From the NCBI RefSeq assembly GCF_910592395.1, contig NC_088317.1, positions 992,001-1,056,000 of the forward strand: a stretch of 64,000 nt of DNA, in the 5' to 3' direction. This DNA comes from Lineus longissimus (taxonomy: Eukaryota; Nemertea; Pilidiophora; Heteronemertea; Lineidae). Below, piece by piece: positions 53,701 through 64,000 of the stretch; position 1 is the stretch's first letter, and every line of letters begins with the position of its first letter. The notes under the pieces were generated by a model. It saw nothing but the letters and a program-made list of their open reading frames with translations, was not told the origin of the DNA and made no database searches. The position numbers and the translations under genes are program-made.

Positions 53701-56700
53701 TATTGACGCCGCCAGCACGGAACTGGTTGGTTCGTATCGCATAAAAAATGACGAGTCAACATAATCATCCTATGTCATGTTGACGATGATGACATGGTGA
53801 CTTCCTAAATTGCGTTTTTCGCTTGAGGCAGCATGAACAAGATTGTGATTCTTTGTCACTCAAGATACATATTGGTTTTGGAATAAGATCACCCAGACTG
53901 AATAGTTTATACTGACAAGAGCTTGTGAAGGTGATTCTGTTTAAAAATCTAACGTCCCTGGGATGATGTGGCTTCAGTTGGTAGTATCAGCCCTTTAATC
54001 TTCTCTCTCTACTTTTACTCTGGCTTAAAACTTGTATCCTTCCTCATCTTGGGATCCTGGGACCTTTTCATCACTTTGATCCCTGGATCAAGCCTTGATG
54101 TCCACAAACCATCAACTAATCTCCAGTTTAGTGACATTTTGACATTCCGCCCCCAGACAAGTCTGGGTGAACAACAGGGATAAGCTTCTCTTGGTGAAGA
54201 GGTAAATGCCAGTGTTCGGGAGACGTTATTCTTCATTCTGCAGGAGCAGTCTCTGATCATTTCCAGACATGACCGAGACACTAATCCTCAACTGAAGCAG
54301 ACGTGTCTCTGTTCCATCGTCTGCTCTGCTCTCAACACGTGATGTGTCTTCTGCATCTCTGGATAAATTGCCCATCATCATTGGTCAATGAATTCATTGA
54401 AAATGCTTCCTGACCAAGGGTAGAAATAGATCCAGTATTAACGCAGCAACATTTTTTGCCAGTTTCAAAGATTTTTCCAAAAATAGAGGGGGTGCTTACC
54501 AGGAAATCCCAGAACCTGTTCATGCAGACGCCCAACCCCACAGATGTAACCTGTTGAAAACTGCATCAGTTGGGTCCTCTACCTTCATAATCACTGGCAG
54601 AATTGACCCCCAACTGGTTCCTTTCTGTCCTAAACCTTTGAAAACCCAAGTTGAGAATATCTAGCCGCAACTCGCTGTTAACGGTGTGTATCTGCAAGTG
54701 GCCAACCTGTTGCCCCGCGCCACCACTAAATCATCTCTAATACCATACAATTAAATTGCTACGGAAAGAAGTCATGAGTGGCCATAGAGCCTTTCCCCAG
54801 TCACCAATCATCATTGGTTGCCAGGGATCCCATCACTGTAGCTACGTGAGTAGAGGTCGTAGAAAATTCCATCATGGTCCCTTGATATTTTGACTGTGAT
54901 CGAAACACTTTAAGTACAGGGCCATTCAAGATCGCTGTTGTATTTGTGAATTCTGTAGTCTATTCTGGCCACTCTTGAAGGACATCATGTATTGAGAAAA
55001 TGCACCAGGAGACCTCTACTTAGCAGAAAAGGAACTATCTGTATCATTATCATCTTGTCCTTTAAGAACAAGGGCAATTCTTTAGTAATGATTTGTTTTC
55101 AATCTCGTTAGGAACTGGAGGTGAGCGCTGTGAGGTCGACTACGATGAATGCGTATCATCGCCTTGCAAGAATCATGGGAAATGTGTCGACAAACTCAAC
55201 AGCTGGGAATGCCAGTGTGGAAGAGGGTACACTGGTAGCGATTGTTCTGTAAAGGTTCGTTTTGTCTTCATTCCGATATCACTGTTGGCCTTACCCAAAG
55301 CTTGCACAGAACAACATAAATATGTCAGCTGCTGATCCAATCAGCCAATGCCACTATATACCTTTCAGGCATTGTGTTGGAGGTAGTCTTATTCAGCTTT
55401 AATTAGTTGTAAAGTTGTAAACTATGAGAAAGAATCTGTCTTTTTCAGGTTGACCTGTGTAAGCCGAATCCCTGTGCAGCTAACGCAACCTGTGTAGACC
55501 GTGGGAACACACACCAGTGCCTCTGTCAGCCGGGCTTTAGTGGTAAGTCTGCAATGGCCCTCTAGTGTAGCATGAGCAAGGTATGTTGATATCAGCAATG
55601 TCCCTCAGTGCGATTGATTATTGATTCATGGATTGATCCCTCAATTTCAGGTAAAATGTGTGACGTGGACATCAATGAGTGCCTGTCGCATCCGTGTCTG
55701 TACGGCGCCACGTGCCAGGACATCGTCGACGGCTACGTCTGCCACTGTGCTGCCCCCTATGTTGGCAGGAATTGTCACCGGCATTGTAAGTAAGACCAGC
55801 AGGCACAATAAGCTCATGGTGAGATGTGATGGGGAGTATCATGCCTTTTCACCAAAGATAACAATCTTGTCTCTACAACATGGGAGGTCCTGTCAATACT
55901 TTATTGAATGCTCTCTTGATAGACGTAGTCAAGGGGGAGGGGGAGTGATCGAATTACTTCCATTTTCAATTTGAAAAGCCCCAATGCTGAAAGCCAACGT
56001 TGAGATTCACGACTGCCAAAATCCCTCATTTTGGAGACAGCCCCTTCCTCAGGCAAAATGATGTCTTCTCAATGAAAATCCCGGCTGTGCCCACCTCATA
56101 GTGTCTTTAGTTTCATTTTCTGACCTTGACCTTGACGCCGAGGTTATTGTTTTATGATTTGACCTTTATCATTCAGCAATACCAAACAAGATTCCTACGC
56201 CAGCCGATGACAGTCACTTCCATCTACCCGCGCTCCATTCCACGCACTACCACCTCCACAACCTCTACATCATCATGGGCACGCTAGGTGGCGCCCTACT
56301 CATCGCATTACTTGTCCTCCTCGGATGCTATTGCCGGCTATATCGCACATATGAGCTCCTGGACTGGAGGAAGCTGAAGTACCAGCGTTATAAGGAGTAA
56401 GTAAAGTGCCACCTTTATTTGCACATGACAACTAACAAACCACATTGCAATGATAGATCAGATCTCATTTCAATAAGTTCTTTTCAAGAGTAATTTCCTA
56501 ACATTTCATTCTTTTTATCATCTATAAGAAGAATACCCCTGAAACACCTCATGACTGAAATGTTAGGTTAAAGTAGATCTTGTTGATTATCATTTCAGTG
56601 AGAAAATCGACATCAGCAGCGTGACATGCCCCCGCCCGTCCGTGGACGCCATCTATGAAGCTACAACGATCAACTATGGTGACAACTCCATGAATACGCC

Positions 56701-56734
56701 GGTACCAGTTTCACTCAAGCCGAAGAAAGTATGA
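26734..56734 (+). CDS. DNER: DNER-like (Delta and Notch-like EGF-related receptor) single-pass membrane protein
   Basis: Twelve exons: 26734-26901 (exon begins at 26704), 27700-27806, 36168-36340, 45297-45433, 45824-45962, 53060-53159, 53498-53628, 55112-55254, 55449-55542, 55651-55785, 56177-56396, 56599-56734. They give 1683 bases (560 aa), in frame throughout. A signal peptide is at residues 1-22. A membrane-distal domain follows (with GFRECSF and SVGQNYFI, resembling the non-EGF region of vertebrate DNER), then seven EGF-like repeats at about 173-442, several with calcium-binding DINEC or DYDEC starts. A transmembrane helix is at about 472-493. The tail ends [13 protein letters not shown]...VSLKPKKV, comparable to the AMYDVSPIAYEDY...VTLIKTKDL tail of DNER. 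DNER is a neuronal surface ligand proposed to act on Notch. This protein is shorter than human DNER (737 aa); the two N-terminal EGF repeats are not found. The ORF is open upstream of the chosen ATG to the acceptor, so an upstream exon is possible. Confidence 0.85.
27807..36167 (+). other. DNER intron 2 (8.4 kb)
   Basis: This is intron sequence between two phase-compatible exons. No other gene was recognised on either strand; the open frames are short and lack family resemblance. It holds a 17-base direct duplication (CTCAGGTGCACTG) at about 27900-27930, an AT-rich stretch at about 29220-29460 with repeated GGTAAAAATCC, and diverged tandem repeats at about 34930-35620. Confidence 0.6.
34930..35620. 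repeat. Diverged tandem duplications in DNER intron 2
   Basis: GGCTTATGTTCTGAT followed by GCCAGGAATATGTTG occurs twice about 73 bases apart (near 34937 and 35010). Two further segments, near 35355 and 35547, share AGTGATA-TGGAG-GGCAT-TCAGATGTCA wording. These look like old tandem duplications. Confidence 0.5.
36872..37093. mobile_element. MITE-like element with terminal inverted repeats, copy A (222 bases)
   Basis: The left end reads TTAAAGGGACAATATAGGCAG. The right end, on the other strand, reads TTAAAGGGGGACTATAGGCAG. The element is flanked by TTAA on both sides, like a TTAA target-site duplication. It has no coding capacity. An interior segment matches copy B at 42535-42679 in the opposite orientation (ACTGTGAGAT). 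It looks like a non-autonomous DNA transposon. Confidence 0.7.
41990..42215. repeat. 65-base tandem repeat, about 3.4 copies
   Basis: CTGATGGTGCCATCAGTAAA (itself containing the 16-base inverted repeat CTGATGGTGCCATCAG) starts at 41996, 42061, 42126 (variant) and 42191 (partial). Each is followed by the same CATTGGAAAGCTTTAGACCA segment. Confidence 0.9.
42535..42679. mobile_element. MITE-like element, copy B (145 bases)
   Basis: The left end TTAAAGGAGGACTATAGGCAG and the right end (other strand) TTGAAAGGGAGACTATGAGGA are inverted repeats of the same family as copy A. It is shorter than copy A, probably by internal deletion, and the right TTAA has mutated to TCAA. Confidence 0.65.
45963..53059 (+). 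other. DNER intron 5 (7.1 kb)
   Basis: Intron sequence with no second gene recognised. It contains a lone MITE-type end (TTAAAGGAGGAATAAAGGCA at about 45991), a four-copy 9-base repeat (47497-47532) and a CAGTGGAACC motif near 49339. Confidence 0.6.
47497..47532. repeat. Four copies of a 9-base repeat
   Basis: GGCTTGAAG is repeated four times without change. In one frame it reads LEG-LEG, but it lies within an intron and has no splice support. Confidence 0.9.
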
Positions 56735-57840
56735 TCTGAATATCCATGTTCAAGGTTTTGTTTCATGATGCTCATTATACTGGTTCAGGGCAGGTCAGGG
56801 CTGGGATTTCTATTGTACCTGAAGCGCATTGCCGCCATATTGGACTGGAAACGTGACCATGGACAGCAAAATGATGGCCTGACGTGAGTGCCACACCACT
56901 CACGTGCTTCTATAATCAATGCTGCGTGGTAATGTATATGATGTCACAGAGCACAGTGCCAATGAACGATCACCGTCATCATCTTGCCATCCATGCGCGT
57001 TCCCTCTGGAGTCACTGCGTTGTTGTCAAAGTGAACTAGAAGTCAGCTGCAGCTTCTGTCACTGGGCTGTCTTTGATTATACAGATTCAGGGTATTTTCC
57101 TGAGAGGATCAATTTTCAGCAGTATTTGGTGGTTGGCTAGCATGAGAACCAGTGTTCAGAAGAACTCTCTTGTAAATAGCTTTTTCCTTCATGTAGGCCT
57201 GATATGATGTCTTCTCGTGGATGGTCATCTTTGTATCTGTGGAGTCGTAGACTAAACATGCGCATATGTTGTATAGGTTTGAAAATTGGTGGTTGTCATA
57301 TAATTGGATGTCATGAATCACCTGAAATCCATACCAAGCCATCTGATATACTCAAATTCATCTCCAAAATGCCACAAGTACTCGGTGAGGCATTGGCCGT
57401 TCCAATCACAGCTCTCTCAATTGATTAGACTACAAGTTAAAGAAGAACAGAAAGGACACCATCCTCACCACAAAGCTATGTGGCTCTGTGCTTGGACTCT
57501 CCAGGACAGATTGGACAGACTGTCTACAGTTACAATCCTGAACCAGAAGAAGAAGAAGCCGGAAACTATAAGTGAAAAGATTCTCCACTTTTAGTTATCT
57601 TCAGCTTTATAATTCACTAGGCAAAAATATACGGAACAAGCCTCTTGTTTGGTGAACTTTTTCATTGCGTCAAAATTAGTTGAGGGCAGTGACAAGATAC
57701 ATAAAATCAACTTCATTAGCCTTAGCTGTAGCATAATTTTATATAGTGCTCACAAAAGAATTGTAAATATTCATGTAAATTGTAGTGTTAGAACTTTGTA
57801 ATATACATGTATCCAATAAAATTGTACAAAGTTTGAATGA
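56735..57840 (+). other. 3' UTR of DNER-like gene
   Basis: About 1.1 kb lies between the stop codon and an AATAAA. The short open frames here have no family resemblance. Confidence 0.55.
57815..57820 (+). terminator. Putative polyadenylation signal of DNER-like gene
   Basis: AATAAA in the context ATCCAATAAAATTG, about 1.08 kb after the stop codon. It is the first convincing signal on the plus strand. Confidence 0.6.
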
Positions 57841-58545
57841 GAGGTTTCTAACTGTTAAACAATATCATGTGCTTCTTGCTCTTGTTTCCAGTATTCGGAG
57901 TTAAGTTCACTTCTCTCTAGTGTCATAAGTTGTTACGATGGGATTGATGTTTGATATCAGTTAGGATTTGTTAAAGAAATTCATGTAAAATGAGGTTAGG
58001 AAGACGTACGCACAGCCACAGAAATTTGTCCCTTGGAGTGAGAGGCAGTCAACTATAATGCCAGTCTCAATCGTATCAGATTTATCTTTGTATAATTATC
58101 CTCCTTCTGTATAAGTTGCAAAAGGTGTATTTAATTGATGTATTAAAGTTATGTATTTTACTAAACTGTTAGACTTCTCGTTGATTAAAAGTTGATCAGA
58201 CAGCAACACATTGACTTGTAGAAGATGTGTCAAAAGCTGGATAGCAGAGACTAGGTTGTGACATTGTCTTCACGGCCAAGACGGAATGTTGTTGTAGTCG
58301 TTTTGCTTGAGAAAATATCACCATTATCATGAATCATCGTCTTCAAATCATTTTCCCCTGTCCTGGAGTTCCACTGCCTTCTGATGAGGACATGTAAAGA
58401 TAATATGTAAAGAGCAAGCTCTAGTGAACTCGCACAACTGTATGTCCTAGCAGACGATGTTTAAATACATGATGTCCCACACCCGCACTTCAGTGGCGCC
58501 GGTGTGAATAAATCTACTTGTGTGAATGGTCAATGGCTCATGACG

Positions 58546-59003
58546 TCCAGGGACATGATGTAGTAAGCTTCTCGAGCCATCTTTCTTGCTCGGTTGAGAT
58601 GGTCTTCAAGAGCACAGTAAGAGAGAAGCCACGAAGACATATGGGTCCTGATGCTGTCCAGGGACATGCTGTCCATCCTAATGGTAGTAAGCTTCTTGAG
58701 CCATCTCTCTTGCTGGGTTGAGACTGTCTTCAAGAGCACAGTGAGAGAGAAGCTACGAAGACAGATGAGTCCTGATGCTGTCCAGGGACATGCTGTACCT
58801 CCTAATGGTAGTGAGCTTCATCTCCTTGCCAGGTTGAGACTGTCTTCAAGAGCACAGTGAGAGAGAAGCTATGAAGACAGATGGGTCCTGATGCTGTCCA
58901 GGGACATGCTGTCCATCCTAATGGTAGTAAGCTTCTTGAGCCATCTCTCTTGCTAGGTTGATACTGTCTTCAAGAGCACAGTGAGAGAGAAGCTACGAAG
59001 ACA
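58546..59003. repeat. Imperfect tandem repeat, units of 111-124 bases, four copies
   Basis: TCCAGGGACATG marks unit starts at 58546, 58657, 58781 and 58897. Each is followed by GGTAGTAAGCTTCTTGAGCC-like and CTTCAAGAGCACAGTGAGAG-like segments. The units differ by small indels and substitutions. Confidence 0.88.
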
Positions 59004-59308
59004 GCTAGTTGAACTTTCTCTGTGGTCAGATTGAGACTACCTTCGATGCCGTCTCACGTACACAGGCCACATCCTAGGAGGCGACCTGAGCTGTCTCTAT
59101 GGATAGGAAATGTAATGTCTGACATGGTGTCCATTAAATGTCCATTAGACATTGTTTTATTTACAAATAATTGTATTCATACAAGGCTGTAATCAGCTGA
59201 ACTTTCGTCCTATTGCAATTAGATAAGGAATAGTTTCTACAGCGACACCTGGTGCGAGTAGGTCAAACTAAAGCTCCAAGTTCTAGATGATTCTTGTCGC
59301 AGCAAATC

Positions 59309-59366
59309 AGTCTTCTGAGGACAACGCCACAACTCTATTGGGTTGTGACTTTGTCCTCAGAAGACT
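59309..59366. repeat. Hairpin with 25-base arms
   Basis: The left arm 59309-59333 (AGTCTTCTGAGGACAACGCC...) pairs with the right arm 59342-59366 with about three mismatches around an 8-base loop. It could be a remnant of a small foldback element or a structured RNA; nothing else supports transcription. Confidence 0.7.
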
Positions 59367-61095
59367 CATGACAAAGACTGCTTCGAACACAACGCTGAAC
59401 AACTCACAGAGGTTATTTCCTAAGACTGTGGCTATTATCCTAACATGTATGTCATAGATTTTATAACACACTTTCCCTGTGCTGTTTAACAGAAAGTTTT
59501 CTTACTTACGTCCTGGCTTGATTGAAATTCTGGATTTTCTATGCTACATATGATGTCTACAGTTATATGGCATTCAATAACAGATTCACGATGAAAGCTC
59601 AATAAAGCAGCACCCTTCAATCTCACTGCCTGGTTTACATCAGACTTAGCACACACGGATCACCACACAGCTTTTTCTGAAGCAATGTGCTCTTCAACCT
59701 TCAGATGGAGCTTCGAGTTTCACCCGAAACGCATCAGCTAATAAGCACGCACAGAAATAACTGCTGCAAACAGGGCAGTGAGACTGAGAGGTCAACCTAA
59801 CATATTTATACAGAAACCATTCTCTCTCCCAAGGTGGACCAATGCAAATGGTGAACCTTTGCTAAAGGTTTGCAGACATATGACCCGGTCTGGCCCCGAT
59901 GCTATGGGGAAGGGTTGTCGGGGGACCTGCAGGAAATGTTAACATGTTTGAGAGACTGCACAGGTCAACATATGGCACCTTACTTTTGTGGCTCAGCGCC
60001 TCTGACAACACGACGTTGTTTTGTCATGTTATTTTCAAATAAGAAGAGGTCTGTTCAGTTTTTCAAAATACTTTTTTACGTCACATACTGCATCAGTCGA
60101 ACGAGAGATAAATCCACTCATGTAACAAGCTTTCTGATTGGGCTAAGCAAAGTATCATGCGACCAATCAGAAATCTTCTAACTTATCAACATTTTACTTG
60201 ACCCCTTCAGAAAATTGAATCACCGAACGAATGAACAATACATACATTACAACGAACAGAATATTTACAGATTTAGTAGTCATTGAACAAATACAAAATA
60301 TGATACATGTCTGTGGTTGCCTCATACGGCTATACCTTAGATAACTGGGCCGTCAACAATAGACAGATAATCCAGTACATTGTTTCGAAACAGTGTCTTT
60401 CTGACGTCTCACCAAAAGCAGTCTTGACAGTGCATTGAACAACATAACAGACTTGACCAATTTGACATCATCACTTATCTTGCTTCAATGAGTTTACCAC
60501 GAAGCTACACTTGGCAATGGCTCCCTCAGACACACACGAGAAATGCAGTTGGTGATAGACTCCACACAGGATGTGACAAATTACCATAGAATAAAATGGT
60601 GAACGACACCCGCTCACTTTTCTGACACCAGTCGATAGTTTTCAGTTCAATAGATGTTATGTTGGATTAGTATGTATGATGTACGTCTGCCTTCTTGGTA
60701 TGTTCAGACCACATCACCCTCCATGATTCTGTTTGGTGTCCTAAACACCCGCCCCTGTCCTCAGTGGCATCAGGTCCGTACCACACGGTCCCTGAATGGA
60801 GGCAATTATCTTTAGAGCACGCACATCAGCCAAAGTCCATTTGCTCTCATACTGCGCTCACGCTCGACTGAAATCCTGGACCAGCCATGTCCGTCGCTGC
60901 CTACACAAGATCTAGTCCGCACTGCACATTATAAGCATGTGAAATTGTGGCGAAACTAAATACTCAGCCATGCTTCCGAATCTTGCATTCTGAACTGGTC
61001 GCACAGAATCAGCCAAGTCACTCGAAATCAGTATTCAAGACACAAGCGCTTCATTCTAAAGGTCGAGCTATACTTTATCGCCCTCTATTGGTCCG

Positions 61096-63615
61096 TTACT
61101 GAGCGGCCACAGGCTGACCAGGTGGATATTGTAATTCCTTGATTTGTTTGATTAAATAAGTTTTTTCGTCATTAAATTGTTCATCATCTGATCGATCTGT
61201 GTGGAAATTCCGCAGGAATTCAACGAGTTTTTCACGATTTTGGATCAGGATTTTCAGAATTGGAAATGTTTTGTGTGGGTTGGCGACGAATACCTGGAAA
61301 ACAGAGAAGAAAGATATAAAAGGCAAGCCATATCTGTCAATTCAAGGTCAGGAAATGAACTTTTCAGCTTGAGTGTAGCCGTAGGTGTTTTGGGCTGAGT
61401 CTGGGTCAACAGTACGTACCTTGAAGACGTGGAACGCCTCAAACTGGATGTTCCTACTCTTGTCCTTTAACAGGTTCATCATTAACTTCAAGTTATCTTG
61501 ATTTGAGATGTATTTGGTCATCGTCGTGAAGTTGTGCCGATCGAGAAGCAGCTCACCCAGTAGCTGCAAAACAAGCAATGAAAGTTTAATGACAGGTGCT
61601 GCCACCTTGTAAATATAAGTGTAACCAATTATATGTATACCTGCCTGTAGATTTCTGCCACATGGTAAACAATAAAATCACTAATAAAGAAAATCGTATT
61701 TGTTTTGCTGCACACGAACTGACAAAAATCATAGAAATGTCCATACTGACAAGGTTAACACTTTTGTGTTCAAATTCGAGAAAAGGTACGCTCACAACTG
61801 TGCTTAGAGTGTAGAGACCATTGCTCTTCATGTGATAACCCAAATTATCGTCTTACCTTTAGAGCCTGCCGCCTTGTCACGTAGTTTTCAGAGTTCAACA
61901 TCTTCCCATAGTTTTCAAACACTTGGTCATAATTTTTGTCGAGGAATTCTGCACAAGTGATCTTGTGCCTAGTGAGCAGATCCTGAAAAGAGCCAGAGGA
62001 CACCTTAAAATCGATCTTTTTATAGTCTCAGACTCAGAGTTGGCCACTTTAAAGTTTGAAGCATCGAAGTTTGCAAAACCACTTCGTTTCATATCTTCTC
62101 TAACTTGGGCATGAAATTACCTTGAAAGTTATGAAAGCGTCCGATGCAATATCAAATGTCGACGTCTCCACGTAACTGAAGAATAGGTAGAAGTCTTTTG
62201 AATTGAGAATCACTTTAGCAAGAGCTTCGTGCCGACAGCATTCCCGTAACATCATACCGCAGGTCAGGGCGATCTCTTGCTTATCATACCTGGAACGGAG
62301 ATGTTGAGACTGTTTGGCACTTGGAGGTAAGGGTCAGTGAAGTATGCATAAGGGCAGCCTCGGATGGCCTTACAAGATAATACTCTAAATATCCTACAAG
62401 ATCTGCCAACCCTGAGTTTGTCATCTCATACCACTTTTACCGAATATAAACTTTGACATGTTATGAAGGACAAATGCAAAGTTTTTGGAGTAAAATGTTC
62501 ATTTCTTGAAAATTCGGTATCATTCGAGTCTTCAGAAAGAATTTTTGCAAAACTTATGTAACTCTAATTATGATCGAGCCTTTTGGTTCTCTCTCTATGG
62601 TTTATTACGGTACGAAGCAAGGTCAAACTGACTTACCCCTTCAATAACAGGAACAAAATTTCATCCTTTGTACACACATATTCAACTGAAGGATACCTTG
62701 TCCCTATCTGTCGTCGGAGGACATTCGTGAAGATTTGGACAATGTCCTTCTTACTCTGAATGGAAAAGTTACAAATGATTACAAATTAGAAGAACTTTGA
62801 GAACGAAGGGCTTCGCGTCACAGTCTTTCTTAATCTTAGAATAACGTGTTTTTCAAGATTTAAAGTCTTACTTGGAGATACACGTAGAATGAACACACAA
62901 TTTCAGGCTACCCATCATGGTAGTCTGCATCACTTCGATTCTAGCCCAGTCACTCGCCACCGGAAGTCAAATTGAAATCAATGCACTTTCAAAAAATAAG
63001 CCCGTGGCGAAATCCAGTTTTCCAATTTTTACTCTACATACCTCAAAATCTATTTTTGGCAGCTTCTGTATAAGATGAAAGAACAGGTCTGAATTGCACA
63101 TCTCCATGCAGAGTTGTGCCTTGGGCTCAACCTGAGGCTCCTGGTCTCCACTACCGTACAGGACGTTCTTCATCTGGGTGAGATACCGTGCCACCTCCTC
63201 TTGAGCCTGAGGAGACAGGAGCAAAGAATTGTAACTAAACATACAGAGTTAAGGGACTGACAACCTTCAAGCTTAGGCCCTCCTGAAACCCATCTTTTTA
63301 GGAGGGTCTTCGATCATTAATCTGCAAAGTGCTTTGACTCTTTGAGCGGAGATCATCTCTGAATACCGCACGAAGTATCATTATATTTATGTACAGAGGA
63401 AAGATATCTGCCAGCATTAGCACATTCACAATGTCTCAGGCTGGCAACTACGTGTACATGTTCATTGCAGCTTGATACACAACACTACTTTTCAGTTTCC
63501 TGACCTGCGCACACACCTTTTCAGATTTCCTTCCTGGAGCATCCAACTGTTTGAGGGCCTCCATGAGTCCCCTGACCATATCCACAGGGGACTTCTTCTG
63601 GCCGAACAGCGGCAT
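61096..63615 (-). CDS. CAB39: Calcium-binding protein 39 (MO25), LKB1-STRAD scaffold
   Basis: Seven coding exons on the minus strand: 63517-63615, 63042-63206, 62637-62755, 62121-62289, 61857-61982, 61420-61563, 61096-61293. They total 1020 bases (339 aa), all GT-AG and in frame; human CAB39 has 341 aa. The start [10 protein letters not shown] matches the family N-terminus. Hallmark segments follow in order: [95 protein letters not shown] and [15 protein letters not shown]. The protein is all-helical (armadillo-like repeats). It holds the pseudokinase STRAD in its active form, which activates LKB1 upstream of AMPK, and it also activates some STE20 kinases. No truncation is seen. Vertebrates have CAB39 and CAB39L; this may be the single pre-duplication gene. 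Confidence 0.96.
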
Positions 63616-64000
63616 TCTGGACGTTTTAGGATGACCTCCAAAGGTCACGAGATCAACGAAATGGACTACTCGCTACTCGTCTGTCACTTGAAGTTATCTG
63701 TAAGAATAAAGACCAGACAATGATTACTCGAAGTGCCATGACATGTTATGTACTCATCATAAAATGACTGAACTCATCTTCTTACATGTCCACTCTGAAA
63801 CAGTCTGACCATTCTACAACCTCCACAAACTGCCTAGGCTTTGAACAACCACATGTAGCCTGAGAAACCCCAAGAGAAGTGCCTTGTGCACTTTCGTATG
63901 TTCCACTTTGAAATGTCTGATAATGACAGACAGTCTGAGCACAGCTCATCAAGCGAGTGCTGAAGGAGACAAGCACATGGCAGAACTCCGAATCATCTGA
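63616..64000 (-). promoter_or_regulatory. 5' flank of CAB39
   Basis: This is the 5' UTR and probably upstream intron or promoter sequence of CAB39. The frame upstream of the ATG is open for 11 codons, but the family starts at MPLFG. No other gene or defined promoter element was seen. Confidence 0.4.

Larger units (their letters stand above)
57841..61095. other. Spacer between converging DNER-like gene and CAB39
   Basis: No coding exon recognised. It includes the tandem repeat at 58546-59003, a hairpin at 59309-59366 and, on the right, the presumed 3' UTR of CAB39. Confidence 0.45.

Noticed and set aside
1-64000. CRISPR arrays, bacterial operons, phage or other prokaryotic systems
   Set aside because: Spliced nuclear genes throughout; the tandem arrays have no spacer structure.

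Overview
The window is animal nuclear DNA. Its genes have GT-AG introns, mitochondrial and meiotic housekeeping genes are present, and it carries an EGF-repeat receptor, minisatellites and short mobile elements. The gene set (SUCLA2, MSH4, DNER-like, CAB39) and mostly short introns around moderately diverged proteins suggest an invertebrate bilaterian, probably marine. I could not choose between lophotrochozoan, amphioxus, hemichordate and similar groups. I assembled all gene models by hand, by joining exons whose splice sites and phases agree. Family identities rest on remembered protein families, not on database searches.

Layout, left to right. (1) Positions 1-5690, minus strand: two tandem copies of an atypical short-chain dehydrogenase (BLVRB/flavin-reductase-like). 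The left copy runs off the window. The right copy is complete and has two alternative, homologous last exons. Between the copies lies a ~1.29 kb nearly perfect inverted repeat with tRNA-like promoter modules. (2) Positions 6718-11048, plus strand: complete SUCLA2 (ADP-forming succinyl-CoA ligase beta subunit, 11 exons, 454 aa). (3) Positions 12924-21505, minus strand: MSH4, the meiotic MutS homologue, 16 exons, complete except for a short N-terminal exon. Its 2.65 kb intron contains a separate plus-strand gene (18393-20237) for a 539 aa coiled-coil/propeller-like protein that I cannot assign. (4) Positions 21506-26703: a gene-poor interval with two minisatellites and a CpG-rich candidate promoter. 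(5) Positions 26734-56734, plus strand: a DNER-like (Delta/Notch-like EGF-related) transmembrane receptor, 12 exons, 560 aa, spread over 30 kb by three introns of 7-9 kb that hold short transposon-like and tandem repeats. (6) Positions 56735-61095: the DNER 3' UTR, a tandem repeat, a hairpin, and the space before the converging gene. (7) Positions 61096-63615, minus strand: complete CAB39 (MO25), 7 coding exons, 339 aa.

The genes do not form a functional operon. They are independent transcription units: SUCLA2 acts in the TCA cycle, MSH4 in meiotic crossover, DNER in cell-surface signalling and CAB39 in the LKB1-STRAD kinase complex. The most notable points are the duplicated terminal exon, the long palindrome, the orphan gene nested in MSH4, and the DNER-CAB39 neighbourhood, because these two genes also lie close together on human chromosome 2q36-q37.
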